Position numbers and translations under genes: made by a program | Shown here: one piece after another, positions 54,006 to 62,122 of the stretch | Numbering within the stretch: position 1 is the first letter of the stretch | Layout: every line of letters begins with the position of its first letter | Origin: Aliiroseovarius sediminis | Lineage (GTDB): Bacteria; Pseudomonadota; Alphaproteobacteria; Rhodobacterales; Rhodobacteraceae | NCBI RefSeq assembly: GCF_022678485.1 | Contig: NZ_JALBYP010000023.1 | Location: 1-64,000, forward strand | Direction of reading: 5' to 3' | DNA length: 64,000 bases | Notes under the pieces: model-generated | What the model saw: only the letters and a program-made list of their open reading frames with translations | Told to the model about the DNA's origin: nothing | The model's database searches: none

Positions 54006-54907
54006 TTCGGGCCTTTCGGTGTCATACCGGCCTGTTGGGCGCAGTATTGGGCAATCTGAGCATGAGTTGCCACCCAGCAGTCACCTTTGGCGGCTATCTG
54101 GTGCAGAAGATCGCGCAGGATGAAAATTCGGCTGCGATAGCCGATCACATGGGGATGCATGGTCAGAAGGAACAGCCCGCCTTCGGCATAGGCGCCCTCG
54201 AACTCGCGGGTGAAGATGTCCAGCACATCGGTGGGCGGGGTATAGGGACGCTGCGCGCCAAAGCGGTTCATCATGAAATAAACCGCATCATCGCGTATCC
54301 ATTCCACCGGCAGTTCAACGATGCCCGTGGGGTCGCCGTTTTGCACAATCTCATACGGATCATCATCCGAGAAAAGCGAGCTGTCATACAGCAACCCCAT
54401 CTCGCGCGCGAGGGTCAGAGTGTTTGGGCTGTAATCCCAAGACGGTGTGCGCATCCCGACGGGCCGTATGCCGCTGATCTTTTCAAGCGTGTCGGCGGCG
54501 CGCAACATCAGATCGCGTTCGGTGGTGACATCCAAGCCCGTGTTCAACTCGTGAATCCAGCCATGCAGGCCAATTTCATGGCCCTCATCCGCCAATTCGC
54601 GTTGTTCATCCGGGTGCAGCAGGGCCGACACGGCTGGCACGAAAAAGCTGGCTTTCATGCCAAAACGGTCCAGCACTTTGCGAATACGCGGGATGCCGCG
54701 CCGGGTGCCGTATTCCCCCCAGCTAAGCCGCGCGGTCGACGCCCCACCATCGCGCAGTTCATTTGTTTCATGATCGCTGTCGAAGGACAGGGCGACGGCA
54801 CAGCGCGCGCCGTTGGGCCATGTGTCGGGCAATAGATTGCGACCGGCGCGCACGGCCTCGACCTTGCCGCGCCATGTGGGTTCATCCCATGTGTGGGGAT
54901 CTGTCAT
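54002..54907 (-). CDS. Polysaccharide deacetylase family hydrolase, PuuE/imidase-like
   Basis: A 301-residue NodB-fold hydrolase. Metal motifs are LSFDSDHETNELRDG (Asp pair), GHEIGLHGWIHELN (His-x3-His) and RTPSWDYSPNT. The C-terminal LTMHPHVIGYRSRI box resembles allantoinase PuuE and related enzymes that act on small cyclic amides rather than on polysaccharides. There is no signal peptide, consistent with a cytoplasmic small-molecule role. It is expected to open a cyclic imide or deacylate a peptide-like compound; this is inference. Confidence 0.85.
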   Translation of the reverse strand: MTDPHTWDEPTWRGKVEAVRAGRNLLPDTWPNGARCAVALSFDSDHETNELRDGGASTARLSWGEYGTRRGIPRIRKVLDRFGMKASFFVPAVSALLHPDEQRELADEGHEIGLHGWIHELNTGLDVTTERDLMLRAADTLEKISGIRPVGMRTPSWDYSPNTLTLAREMGLLYDSSLFSDDDPYEIVQNGDPTGIVELPVEWIRDDAVYFMMNRFGAQRPYTPPTDVLDIFTREFEGAYAEGGLFLLTMHPHVIGYRSRIFILRDLLHQIAAKGDCWVATHAQIAQYCAQQAGMTPKGPK

Positions 54908-55659
54908 GAATGTCCTCCGTCAACTTGCAGGGTTTGGCCGGTGATCCAGCCCGCCTTGTCCGAGCAAAGAAAGATGACAGCATCTGCGATATCCTTGGCA
55001 TGACCAAGGCGGCGCATGTGAATGCTGTTGATAATCTGCTCTTGCCGCGCTGCGCCAAAAGCCTGCCACTGCCGTTCCGTTGCGGGGTTGGACAGTATGA
55101 AGCCGGGGGCCACGGAATTGACGGTGATCCCAGCTGGCCCAAGTTCCAGCGCCAACTGCTTGGTCAACCCAATCAGCGCATGTTTGGCCGAGGCATAGGC
55201 CTGTATTCCCGTCAAGCTGGCTTTCAGACCCGCCCCGGACGAAATTGTGACGATCCGTCCCGCCCCGTGTTTTTTCATGTCCGGGGCGAAGGCTTGGGCA
55301 CACCACATCGCTGCGTCAACATTTGCGGCGAAAATTGTCTGCCAATCGTCAGAGGAGATATCTTCCAGCGGGCGTCCCGCCTGACCCCGCACGCCGCCTG
55401 CGGCTGTGATCAGCCCGTCGATATGGCCATGGTGGGCGATGACATCAGCGCATAGCGTGTGGGCGTTCTTTTGGTCGCCAAGGTCGCCGGCGTGACAGGT
55501 GACGCGCGGTAGGGACGAAAAATGCTCTAACCCCTGTGCGTCAATATCAAGGGCGGCCACCGTCGCGCCGGCATCTGCAAGCCCATGCGCGATCGCAGTG
55601 CCGATCCCTTGGGCTGCGCCCGTCACCGCAAAGGTTTTTCCATTTAGGTTCAGATGCAT
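54904..55659 (-). CDS. Short-chain dehydrogenase/reductase
   Basis: A 251-residue classical SDR. It has TGAAQGIGTAIAHGLADAG (cofactor), AALDIDAQG with an acidic residue after strand 2 that favours NAD, NVDAAMWCAQAFAPDM, the catalytic Ser in TISSGAGLKAS and YASAKHALIG, and APGFILSNP. It probably oxidises a hydroxyl on a pathway intermediate. It overlaps the deacetylase gene by four bases and the reductase gene by ten, so it belongs to the same operon. Confidence 0.9.
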   Translation of the reverse strand: MHLNLNGKTFAVTGAAQGIGTAIAHGLADAGATVAALDIDAQGLEHFSSLPRVTCHAGDLGDQKNAHTLCADVIAHHGHIDGLITAAGGVRGQAGRPLEDISSDDWQTIFAANVDAAMWCAQAFAPDMKKHGAGRIVTISSGAGLKASLTGIQAYASAKHALIGLTKQLALELGPAGITVNSVAPGFILSNPATERQWQAFGAARQEQIINSIHMRRLGHAKDIADAVIFLCSDKAGWITGQTLQVDGGHS

Positions 55660-56675
55660 ACCGGCAACATCAGTTCAAGCAGATCGGTGGATTGTTCGCG
55701 GTTCCCGTCCTCGATATCGTGGATCAGGTCGCACAACATGGCAAGCGCTGGCGTCGCGACATCATGGGCCTGCCCGATTGCGATAAGCGCCCCGATCTGG
55801 GCGTCCACTTCGGTCTTGCGTTTGCGTATCGCAAGATCGCGATAGATGCCGGAATGGGTCTTGGCCGTCTGGCGGTTATGGGCGACCATTGCGTCGATGG
55901 ATGCGTTTATTTTGGTGGGATCATTTGTGCGAAATGCATCCGGGTCGAAGCCGTTGAAGCCCAGCGGTGTAACGCCTTCAGCCGCGGCCAGTTGCATCGC
56001 TTCGGCACCTAGCTTGGCAAAAACGGGGCGGGTCTTGGCCGGGTCCATCGCGTCGGCCATTGATGCGGGCGTCAGCGCCGTTGCAAACAATAGCGCGCCA
56101 TAGCCGCATTTACCCCAAAGATAGCCCCAGATATTGTCTGTTTTGACCGCTTCAGGCTCGACAATGCGAAAAAGCGTGTGCATTTCGCGCAGGCGTGTGC
56201 TGTCGCTGCCGTCAAGCTCTCCCAGTGCGACTGCTGCGCGATTGCCATATAAAATATGGCCCGGTTCCAGCCAGTCCGCGCCGAAATTGACAAAGCAGCC
56301 CAACACCCGATCCGCGCCGATACGGGCTGCGATCAAACGCTCGTTAAGCCCGTTTTGTGCAGACACGACGTAGCCATCATCGGCCAGATGCGGCAAGAGC
56401 ATGTCCAGCGCGGCGCCGGTATGATGTGCTTTGACGGCAAGGATCACGCGACGGAATTTGCCGGTCAACGTAGTGGGCGTGTCGGCGCGAAGGGCTTGGG
56501 TGAAGGTTTCGACCGGGCCTTCGATATGCAAGCCGGGCGCGCGTATTGCGGTCACGTGATCTTCAACAATATCGACCATATGAACCGCGTGACCGGCACG
56601 TGCCAGATAAGCACCAAGGATTCCGCCGATGGCACCGGCGCCCCAGATCAGGATCGGGTCGTCGCTCACGCCCAA
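55650..56675 (-). CDS. Ketopantoate reductase family protein
   Basis: A 341-residue PanE-like oxidoreductase with Rossmann motif LIWGAGAIGGILGAYLARAG, VKAHHTGAALDML and AQNGLNERLIAARIGADRVLG. In PanE the catalytic Lys is followed by two Asn in a K-x3-N-x3-N pattern; here WGKCGYGALLFAT lacks both Asn. It is therefore probably not pantothenate synthesis but reduction or oxidation of another 2-oxo or 2-hydroxy acid. Operon position in an amide/peptide degradation cluster supports this. It overlaps the creatininase-like gene by ten bases. Confidence 0.85.
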   Translation of the reverse strand: MGVSDDPILIWGAGAIGGILGAYLARAGHAVHMVDIVEDHVTAIRAPGLHIEGPVETFTQALRADTPTTLTGKFRRVILAVKAHHTGAALDMLLPHLADDGYVVSAQNGLNERLIAARIGADRVLGCFVNFGADWLEPGHILYGNRAAVALGELDGSDSTRLREMHTLFRIVEPEAVKTDNIWGYLWGKCGYGALLFATALTPASMADAMDPAKTRPVFAKLGAEAMQLAAAEGVTPLGFNGFDPDAFRTNDPTKINASIDAMVAHNRQTAKTHSGIYRDLAIRKRKTEVDAQIGALIAIGQAHDVATPALAMLCDLIHDIEDGNREQSTDLLELMLPVCI

Positions 56676-57367
56676 TCCCCTTCAAGCAGCGCGCGGGTTT
56701 CGGTCACAGCGACCTCCCATATGTGGTGCATGTCGGTGTCTGGCTTTTGGTAATGGCCGCCGTAATTGCCGTCGCCAATCAACTGGCGCACACCCGCAGC
56801 GTTACGGTCGCGCAGGCGGTCGAAATCGACGTAAGGTTTCTGTTCGGGTGGAACAGGGCGGCCATCAAGCCGAGTCCAGGGAAAATTCTCCATCCATGAG
56901 GCGTGCGACGCGATAGGGTCAACCTTCTGAACCGCCGCCCATGTCTGCGGTGCGCGCCACCAGTCGTGAAACCGGCATCGCGCGCCGTCGCGGTCCTGCA
57001 TCCATTCGGCGCATACCGGCTGCACCGGGCTGTTGCCACCGTGGCCGTTGACGATCAGCACACGTCGGAAGCCCGTGTCATACAAGCTGTCCAGAATATC
57101 GCGCACCAGCGCGGCATAGGTGCGCAACCGCAGCGTCACCGTGCCCGGAAACCCCATGAAATAGGGGGTCAAACCGTATGGCACGGCAGGAAATACGGGG
57201 ATACCCAGCGGTTCGGCGGCGTCGGCTGCTATTTTGCCCGACAAGATGCTGTCAACCGACAAGCTAAGATGGGCGTGTTGTTCGGTGCTGCCCAAAGGCA
57301 AGACGCAGCGGTCATCGGTCCTCAGGTATTCCTCGATTTCGAACCAATTGCTGTCACATATTTTCAT
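56666..57367 (-). CDS. Creatininase family amidohydrolase
   Basis: A 233-residue metal hydrolase with LPLGSTEQHAHLSLSVDSIL (Glu, His, Asp ligands), LIVNGHGGNSPVQ and SHASWMENF, the position of the HAG-x2-ET box. The fold includes creatininase, MftE-type peptidases and hydrolases of formamides. It has a second His-rich tail, KPDTDMHHIWEVAV. It directly follows the GntR regulator gene (14-base overlap), so it is the first enzyme of the operon. It could open a cyclic amide such as a lactam; the substrate cannot be named. Confidence 0.87.
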   Translation of the reverse strand: MKICDSNWFEIEEYLRTDDRCVLPLGSTEQHAHLSLSVDSILSGKIAADAAEPLGIPVFPAVPYGLTPYFMGFPGTVTLRLRTYAALVRDILDSLYDTGFRRVLIVNGHGGNSPVQPVCAEWMQDRDGARCRFHDWWRAPQTWAAVQKVDPIASHASWMENFPWTRLDGRPVPPEQKPYVDFDRLRDRNAAGVRQLIGDGNYGGHYQKPDTDMHHIWEVAVTETRALLEGDWA

Positions 57368-58370
57368 CTCGGACTTCCTTTTTCCCTTTCTTGGCCCGGA
57401 CGGTTTCGATAACGGGTCGCAGGTCGGATTCGACCGAAAGACCGTCTGGCGTATGGCGATATTCGATGGCAGTCTGATCGGTGCGTAAGGTTTGCGTCAG
57501 ATACCCCGCACCTGTGGCATAGATCAGCACATCAATGCGGGTCAGTAGATCATCAAGGCCATCATGGTCCCGTGGCACTGCCGTTACGCGGCGCAGGTGT
57601 GGTGCAAACCGGTTGATCCCACTTTTCAGCGTCGGCAGAAAATCGTCGAAATAGGACACGGCGACCGCTGTCGCCTCGGGCGAGATACCGGCAAGGGCGA
57701 TGCGTGTTCGTTCGTTTGGAATCAGGGTCAGGCCAACCACCGGCTGCTCCGGAAACAGCCGTTGCGCATCGGAGGTCAGTGTGTGTGGGCAAATGACCAG
57801 ATCGCAGGCCGGATGCGGGGTATCCTGCGCCTGCTCCAAGCTGATCGCAGTGACGGTGTCAGTCTTGCTCAGATAGGGGCGAAGGTCGTCGGCATAGGCC
57901 TTTGTTGCGTCTAGAAATGTGCCAAGCAGAAGGATGTGGATCGGTTGCGCGGTCTTATGTGGCGCGACCGAGACACGAAAGGCGATGTCTTGTCGTGACA
58001 ACCCCAGTTCGCGGCCTGTCTTTACCAGATCAGCGATCTGCCGTTCGAAAGCGGCCAGTCGCCGCGTGTCCGACTCGGATGGTGGTGCGCGGTCGGTTAC
58101 AAATGTCCCCGATCCTTTACGTCCTGTGACATGCCCGCGATCCTGTAGTGTAGCGTAAACATTGCTGACGGTGACGGGCGACAGTTTCAGCGTAGCGGCA
58201 AGTTTGCGGACGGACGGCAAACGCGTGTTTGCCGCAATCTCGCCGGTGGCAATGCCGTATTCCAGCGCCCCGCGCAGTTGCACGGACACGGGAATCGACG
58301 ATTGTGGGTCAATCGCCGCCGCGACACGATCCAATGCCACCGAAATGTCGTCTTCGTCATCATCCAACAT
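57354..58370 (-). CDS. GntR-family regulator with extended sensor domain
   Basis: A 338-residue protein. The winged helix at residues 25-90 is YtrA-like (IPVSVQLRGALEYGIATGEIAANTRLPSVRKLAATLKLSPVTVSNVYATLQDRG). Instead of FCD, UTRA or aminotransferase it carries about 230 residues with alternating strand and helix pattern. Typical pieces are PIHILLLGTFLDATKAYADDL, CDLVICPHTL and DDFLPTLKSGINRFAP, resembling a periplasmic-binding-like sensor. It leads the seven-gene operon and is divergent from the Dpp-type importer, so it probably controls both. Its ligand is likely the imported compound. Confidence 0.83.
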   Translation of the reverse strand: MLDDDEDDISVALDRVAAAIDPQSSIPVSVQLRGALEYGIATGEIAANTRLPSVRKLAATLKLSPVTVSNVYATLQDRGHVTGRKGSGTFVTDRAPPSESDTRRLAAFERQIADLVKTGRELGLSRQDIAFRVSVAPHKTAQPIHILLLGTFLDATKAYADDLRPYLSKTDTVTAISLEQAQDTPHPACDLVICPHTLTSDAQRLFPEQPVVGLTLIPNERTRIALAGISPEATAVAVSYFDDFLPTLKSGINRFAPHLRRVTAVPRDHDGLDDLLTRIDVLIYATGAGYLTQTLRTDQTAIEYRHTPDGLSVESDLRPVIETVRAKKGKKEVRDENM

Positions 58371-58429
58371 AGTGTATCATTGTGACATAACGATCTGGTT
58401 TGCAAGTCTGAATAAAGGTCATTGGCGCA

Positions 58430-58439
58430 GTAATATTAC
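58430..58439. promoter_or_regulatory. GTAATATTAC palindrome in divergent promoter
   Basis: A perfect 10-base palindrome lies in the 180-base gap between the GntR regulator gene and the importer gene. A second inverted motif, TGTT-ACAG-AACA, is at 58518-58529, and both carry TTACAG. A weak TTGACG (58491-58496) / TAGTGT pair 18 bases apart may be the importer promoter. These are operator candidates only. Confidence 0.35.
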
Positions 58440-58550
58440 AGTTAAGGCATGTGTGGCGGAATTTAATTGCACCAAATCTGCCATATTTCCTTGACGCGAA
58501 AATTGTTCGGGGCCTAGTGTTACAGAACAGCATAACAGATGGAGGGTGAT

Positions 58551-60119
58551 ATGTTGAAATCGACACTGAGGTCCGGCATCGCCGCGATAGCGTTATTCGC
58601 GGCTGCGCCTACGGCAATGGCGCAGGAACTGATGATTGGTTTGCGCGCCGGACCGGATAGCATTGACCCGCACTGGTCCACGCTTGGCAGTCAGGCCGAG
58701 GCACTGCGACACGTATTCGACACGCTGGTCGATGTTGACGAAAAGCTACAACTCAAGCCGGGTTTGGCCGTCAGCTGGGAGCCTATCGACGACACCACGT
58801 GGGAATTCAAGATGCGCGAAGGCGTGAAGTTCCACGACGGCACCGACTTCACCGCTGAGGACGTGAAATTCTCGATCGAGCGCATCCCCCAGGTGACCGG
58901 CCCAATGCCCATGACGCTTTACACCAAGTACGTCGATTCAGTCGAAGTGGTCGATGATCTGACCTTGCGCGTGTCGACCAAGGGTATGGCGCCGTCGCTG
59001 CCCAACGACTTTACCCGCTTGTTCGTCGTACCCAGTGAAACCGGCATGGAGGCCGGCAACGAAGAGTTCAACTCGGGTGAGAAGGCCATCGGCACTGGCC
59101 CGTTTACCTTTGTCAGCTGGGAGCCCAAGGGCGACCTGGTGGTCGAGAAGTTCGATGGATACTGGGGCGAAGAAGTTGCCTGGGACAAGGTTACGCGCCG
59201 TGAAATTCCCGACGATGCCGCCCGTGTGGCCGCATTGAAATCCGGCCAGGTGGATCTGATCAACTATGTGCCCGCCACCGACTATCTGTCGATGCAGAAC
59301 GATGACAGCGTCGAAACCTTCGTTTCGGATTCGGTCTATATTCTGAATATCGCGCCGGTGGTGAAGGACGAGGAACCACAGCCGATCAAGGTTGACGGCA
59401 AAGAGGTCGAGGGAAATCCGCTTCAGGATCTGCGTGTGCGCAAGGCGCTGGACCTGGCGATCAACCGCGACGTGCTTGTAAATGTCGTTCTTGAGGGACT
59501 GGGCACGCCCGCCAACCAGTTAATGCCCGAAGGCTTCTTCGGCTATTCTGACAAGCTGCCGAAACGCGAATACAACGTGGAAAAAGCCAAGGAACTGCTG
59601 GCCGAGGCGGGGTATCCCGACGGGTTCGAGATGGATTTCACCTGCACCAACAACCGCGTTCCCGGCGATGCCGTGGTGTGCGAAGCGCTGGCGCAGATGT
59701 GGTCGCGCGCGGGCCTGAAGGTCAACGCCCAAGCCCTGAATGGCACCGTGTTCTTCCCCGCCGCCCAGCGTGAGGAATACACCATGACCATGTCGGCATG
59801 GGGCACCCTGACGGGTGAGGCCGCCTATACCTATGGCGCGCTGGTTCACACCAAGGACCCCGAAAAGGGTTTCGGAAACTTCAACCGTGCCGGGTATTCC
59901 AACCCCGAGTTTGACAAGGTATTCCAGGAAGGCGCGCAGACACTGGATGCCGAGGCACGCCGGGAGCTTTATGAAGAAGCGTCCTATATCGCGATGGAAG
60001 ACCGCGCGCTGATTCCGACAGTGATCTTGCAAAGTGTGTGGGCCGCCCAGGCCGACAAGTTAGACTTCACGCCGCGGATCGATCAGGAAACCCGCGCCTA
60101 TGCGATAACGCCGGAATAA
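58551..60119 (+). CDS. Peptide ABC transporter substrate-binding protein (family 5)
   Basis: A 522-residue periplasmic protein from the ATG at 58551, with GGAGG five bases ahead; an ATG at 58539 lies on top of that ribosome site. The signal peptide ends at TAMA near residue 23. Features of SBP_bac_5 are LRAGPDSIDPHWSTLGSQAEALRHVFDTLV, WEFKMREGVKFHDGTDFTAEDVKFSIERI and RVRKALDLAINRDVLV. A Cys pair (FTCTNN and VVCEAL) may form a disulfide. It is divergent from the catabolic operon and first of five importer genes; the ligand is presumably the operon's substrate. Confidence 0.93.
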   Translation: MLKSTLRSGIAAIALFAAAPTAMAQELMIGLRAGPDSIDPHWSTLGSQAEALRHVFDTLVDVDEKLQLKPGLAVSWEPIDDTTWEFKMREGVKFHDGTDFTAEDVKFSIERIPQVTGPMPMTLYTKYVDSVEVVDDLTLRVSTKGMAPSLPNDFTRLFVVPSETGMEAGNEEFNSGEKAIGTGPFTFVSWEPKGDLVVEKFDGYWGEEVAWDKVTRREIPDDAARVAALKSGQVDLINYVPATDYLSMQNDDSVETFVSDSVYILNIAPVVKDEEPQPIKVDGKEVEGNPLQDLRVRKALDLAINRDVLVNVVLEGLGTPANQLMPEGFFGYSDKLPKREYNVEKAKELLAEAGYPDGFEMDFTCTNNRVPGDAVVCEALAQMWSRAGLKVNAQALNGTVFFPAAQREEYTMTMSAWGTLTGEAAYTYGALVHTKDPEKGFGNFNRAGYSNPEFDKVFQEGAQTLDAEARRELYEEASYIAMEDRALIPTVILQSVWAAQADKLDFTPRIDQETRAYAITPE

Positions 60120-60132
60120 TCCGGCCACTCCG

Positions 60133-60160
60133 GGCGGCGCATCCAACCGGATGCGCCGCC
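60133..60160 (+). terminator. Strong hairpin after the binding-protein gene
   Basis: GGCGGCGCATCC (60133-60144) and GGATGCGCCGCC (60149-60160) form a perfect 12-bp stem with a four-base loop, 13 bases after the stop. No T-run follows, so it likely stabilises the upstream mRNA or attenuates the permease genes. Confidence 0.65.
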
Positions 60161-60209
60161 TGCCCCATTTCAGCCAAGCCCCTGACGGGGGCAAAACACG
60201 AGGTTGCGG

Positions 60210-61184
60210 ATGTTCGGTTATCTGGTCGGAAGACTCTCACAGGCGGTCGTCGTCGTTTTCGTGATGTCGGTGATCGTGTTTGTCGGAGTTTATGCCATCG
60301 GCAACCCGATTGACGTGATGATCGACCCCGGCGCCACCGCCGAGATCCGCGAGAACCTGATCCGCAAGTACGGGTTGGACCAACCGCTCTGGCGGCAATA
60401 CTTTACTTTTGTCGGCAATGTGTTTCAGGGCGACCTGGGCAATTCGATGGTCTACAACATCCCGGTAACATCTCTCGTGTTTTCGCGCCTGCCCGCGACA
60501 ATCGAGCTGGTCATGGTGTCGGTCACCATCGCGGCCGTGATCGGAATTCCTGCCGGGCTTTACGCGGGTTATCGTCCGAACAGCTTGGGGGCCAAGCTGA
60601 TTATGGCCTTGTCGGTGTTGGGCTTTTCGGTCCCAACCTTCTGGATCGGAATGCTCTTGATCATGGCCTTTGCGGTCGAGCTGGGCTGGCTGCCGTCCGG
60701 TGGACGCGGCGAGGTGGCCGAGTTTTTGTGGTTCAAAACCTCGCTGGCCACCACGAATGGCTGGTCGCATGTCATTATGCCCGCGATTAACCTTTCGCTG
60801 TTCAAAATGGGGTTGCTGATCCGGCTGACCCGCGCGGGCATGGTCGAGGCGATGGGCGCGGAGTACGTTCGTTTTGCCCGTGCGCAGGGTTTGGCCGACC
60901 GTCAGATCGTATTCAGCCACATCCTGCGTAACATTTCCATCCCCGTCATAACTGTGTTCGGGCTTGAGCTGGGGTCGACCCTTGCCTTCGCGGTGGTGAC
61001 CGAGACCGTGTTCAACTGGCCGGGTGTCGGCAAGCTGATTATCGACAGCATTCTGCAACTGGATCGGCCGGTTATGGTGTCATATCTTGTGATGGTGGTG
61101 ATCCTGTTCGTCGCAATTAACCTGATCGTCGATTTAATCTATGCCCGGCTGGACCCACGGGTTCGCCTGAAAGGGGGCTCGTGA
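60210..61184 (+). CDS. Peptide ABC transporter permease (DppB type)
   Basis: A 324-residue permease from the ATG at 60210, with an ACGAGG ribosome site; a TTG at 60204 is less likely. It has the N-terminal helix QAVVVVFVMSVIVFVGVYAIGNP, LIRKYGLDQPLWRQYF, and the EAA loop EYVRFARAQGLADRQIVFSHILRNISIPVIT. The end INLIVDLIYARLDPRVRLKGG is diagnostic for the family. It overlaps the DppC-type start by one base. Confidence 0.93.
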   Translation: MFGYLVGRLSQAVVVVFVMSVIVFVGVYAIGNPIDVMIDPGATAEIRENLIRKYGLDQPLWRQYFTFVGNVFQGDLGNSMVYNIPVTSLVFSRLPATIELVMVSVTIAAVIGIPAGLYAGYRPNSLGAKLIMALSVLGFSVPTFWIGMLLIMAFAVELGWLPSGGRGEVAEFLWFKTSLATTNGWSHVIMPAINLSLFKMGLLIRLTRAGMVEAMGAEYVRFARAQGLADRQIVFSHILRNISIPVITVFGLELGSTLAFAVVTETVFNWPGVGKLIIDSILQLDRPVMVSYLVMVVILFVAINLIVDLIYARLDPRVRLKGGS

Positions 61185-62122
61185 TGCCTGACACTTTGAC
61201 GCCGGACAGCGAGGTTATCGCCACCCCATCCGCCCCGCCCGCCGAAACCCGCGCCATGCGCCTTCGCAACTTCTGGTTCGACTATCGCCAGTCCTGGGTT
61301 GCGATGGTTGCGTTGACTGTGATTGGTGTCTTGTTGGTCGGGTCATTTGGCGCACCTTATCTGGTGCCGCAAGATCCGTATGACCTTGCCAATCTGGATT
61401 GGATGGATGCGTTCCTGCCGCCCGGATCGGTCGGGTCTGGCGAATATACGCATCTGCTGGGCACAGATAATGCGGGCCGCGATATGCTGTCGGCAATCCT
61501 CTACGGGCTGCGCACGAGTTTCATGATCGGTATCTCGGCCGGCGTGTTGGCCTTGGCGGTCGGCATCACGGTTGGGCTGACGGCGGCCTATTTTGGTGGA
61601 CGCATCGAAGCCCTTCTGATGCGCATCGTCGATTTGCAGCTGTCCATGCCTGCAATCCTTTTGGCGCTGGTGATGGTGGCCATGCTGGGGCAGGGCGTGC
61701 CGCAGATTGTTTTTGCATTGGTGGTGGCGCAGTATGCTTATTTCGCGCGCACCACTCACGGGGCTGCATCGGTCGAGCGGCGCAAGGACTATATCGAAGC
61801 CGCGCGATCAACCCCGCTGCCCACTTGGCGCATTATGTTCAGACACCTGTTGCCCAACGTGTTGCCACCGCTGATTGTCGTGGCGACCGTGCAGGTGGCC
61901 AGTGCCATATCGTTAGAGGCAACCCTGTCCTTCCTTGGCGTGGGCCTGCCGCTGACCGAGCCGTCACTTGGGTCGTTGATCTCGAACGGGTTCAAATACA
62001 TTCACGCGGGGCGCTACTGGTTGTCCATCTATCCGGGAGTTTTTCTGATGATTACCGTTGTTGCAATCAATCTTGTGGGCGATCAGGTGCGCACGGTTAT
62101 TGATCCAAGGAACAGCCGATGA
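61184..62122 (+). CDS. Peptide ABC transporter permease (DppC type)
   Basis: A 312-residue permease; the ATG at 61184 is taken, with an in-frame GTG at 61181 as alternative. Motifs are SWVAMVALTVIGVLLVGSFGA, HLLGTDNAGRDMLSAILYGLRTSF, the EAA loop DYIEAARSTPLPTWRIMFRHLLPNVLPP and VAINLVGDQVRTVIDPR at the end. It overlaps the next ATPase gene by four bases. Confidence 0.93.
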   Translation: MPDTLTPDSEVIATPSAPPAETRAMRLRNFWFDYRQSWVAMVALTVIGVLLVGSFGAPYLVPQDPYDLANLDWMDAFLPPGSVGSGEYTHLLGTDNAGRDMLSAILYGLRTSFMIGISAGVLALAVGITVGLTAAYFGGRIEALLMRIVDLQLSMPAILLALVMVAMLGQGVPQIVFALVVAQYAYFARTTHGAASVERRKDYIEAARSTPLPTWRIMFRHLLPNVLPPLIVVATVQVASAISLEATLSFLGVGLPLTEPSLGSLISNGFKYIHAGRYWLSIYPGVFLMITVVAINLVGDQVRTVIDPRNSR

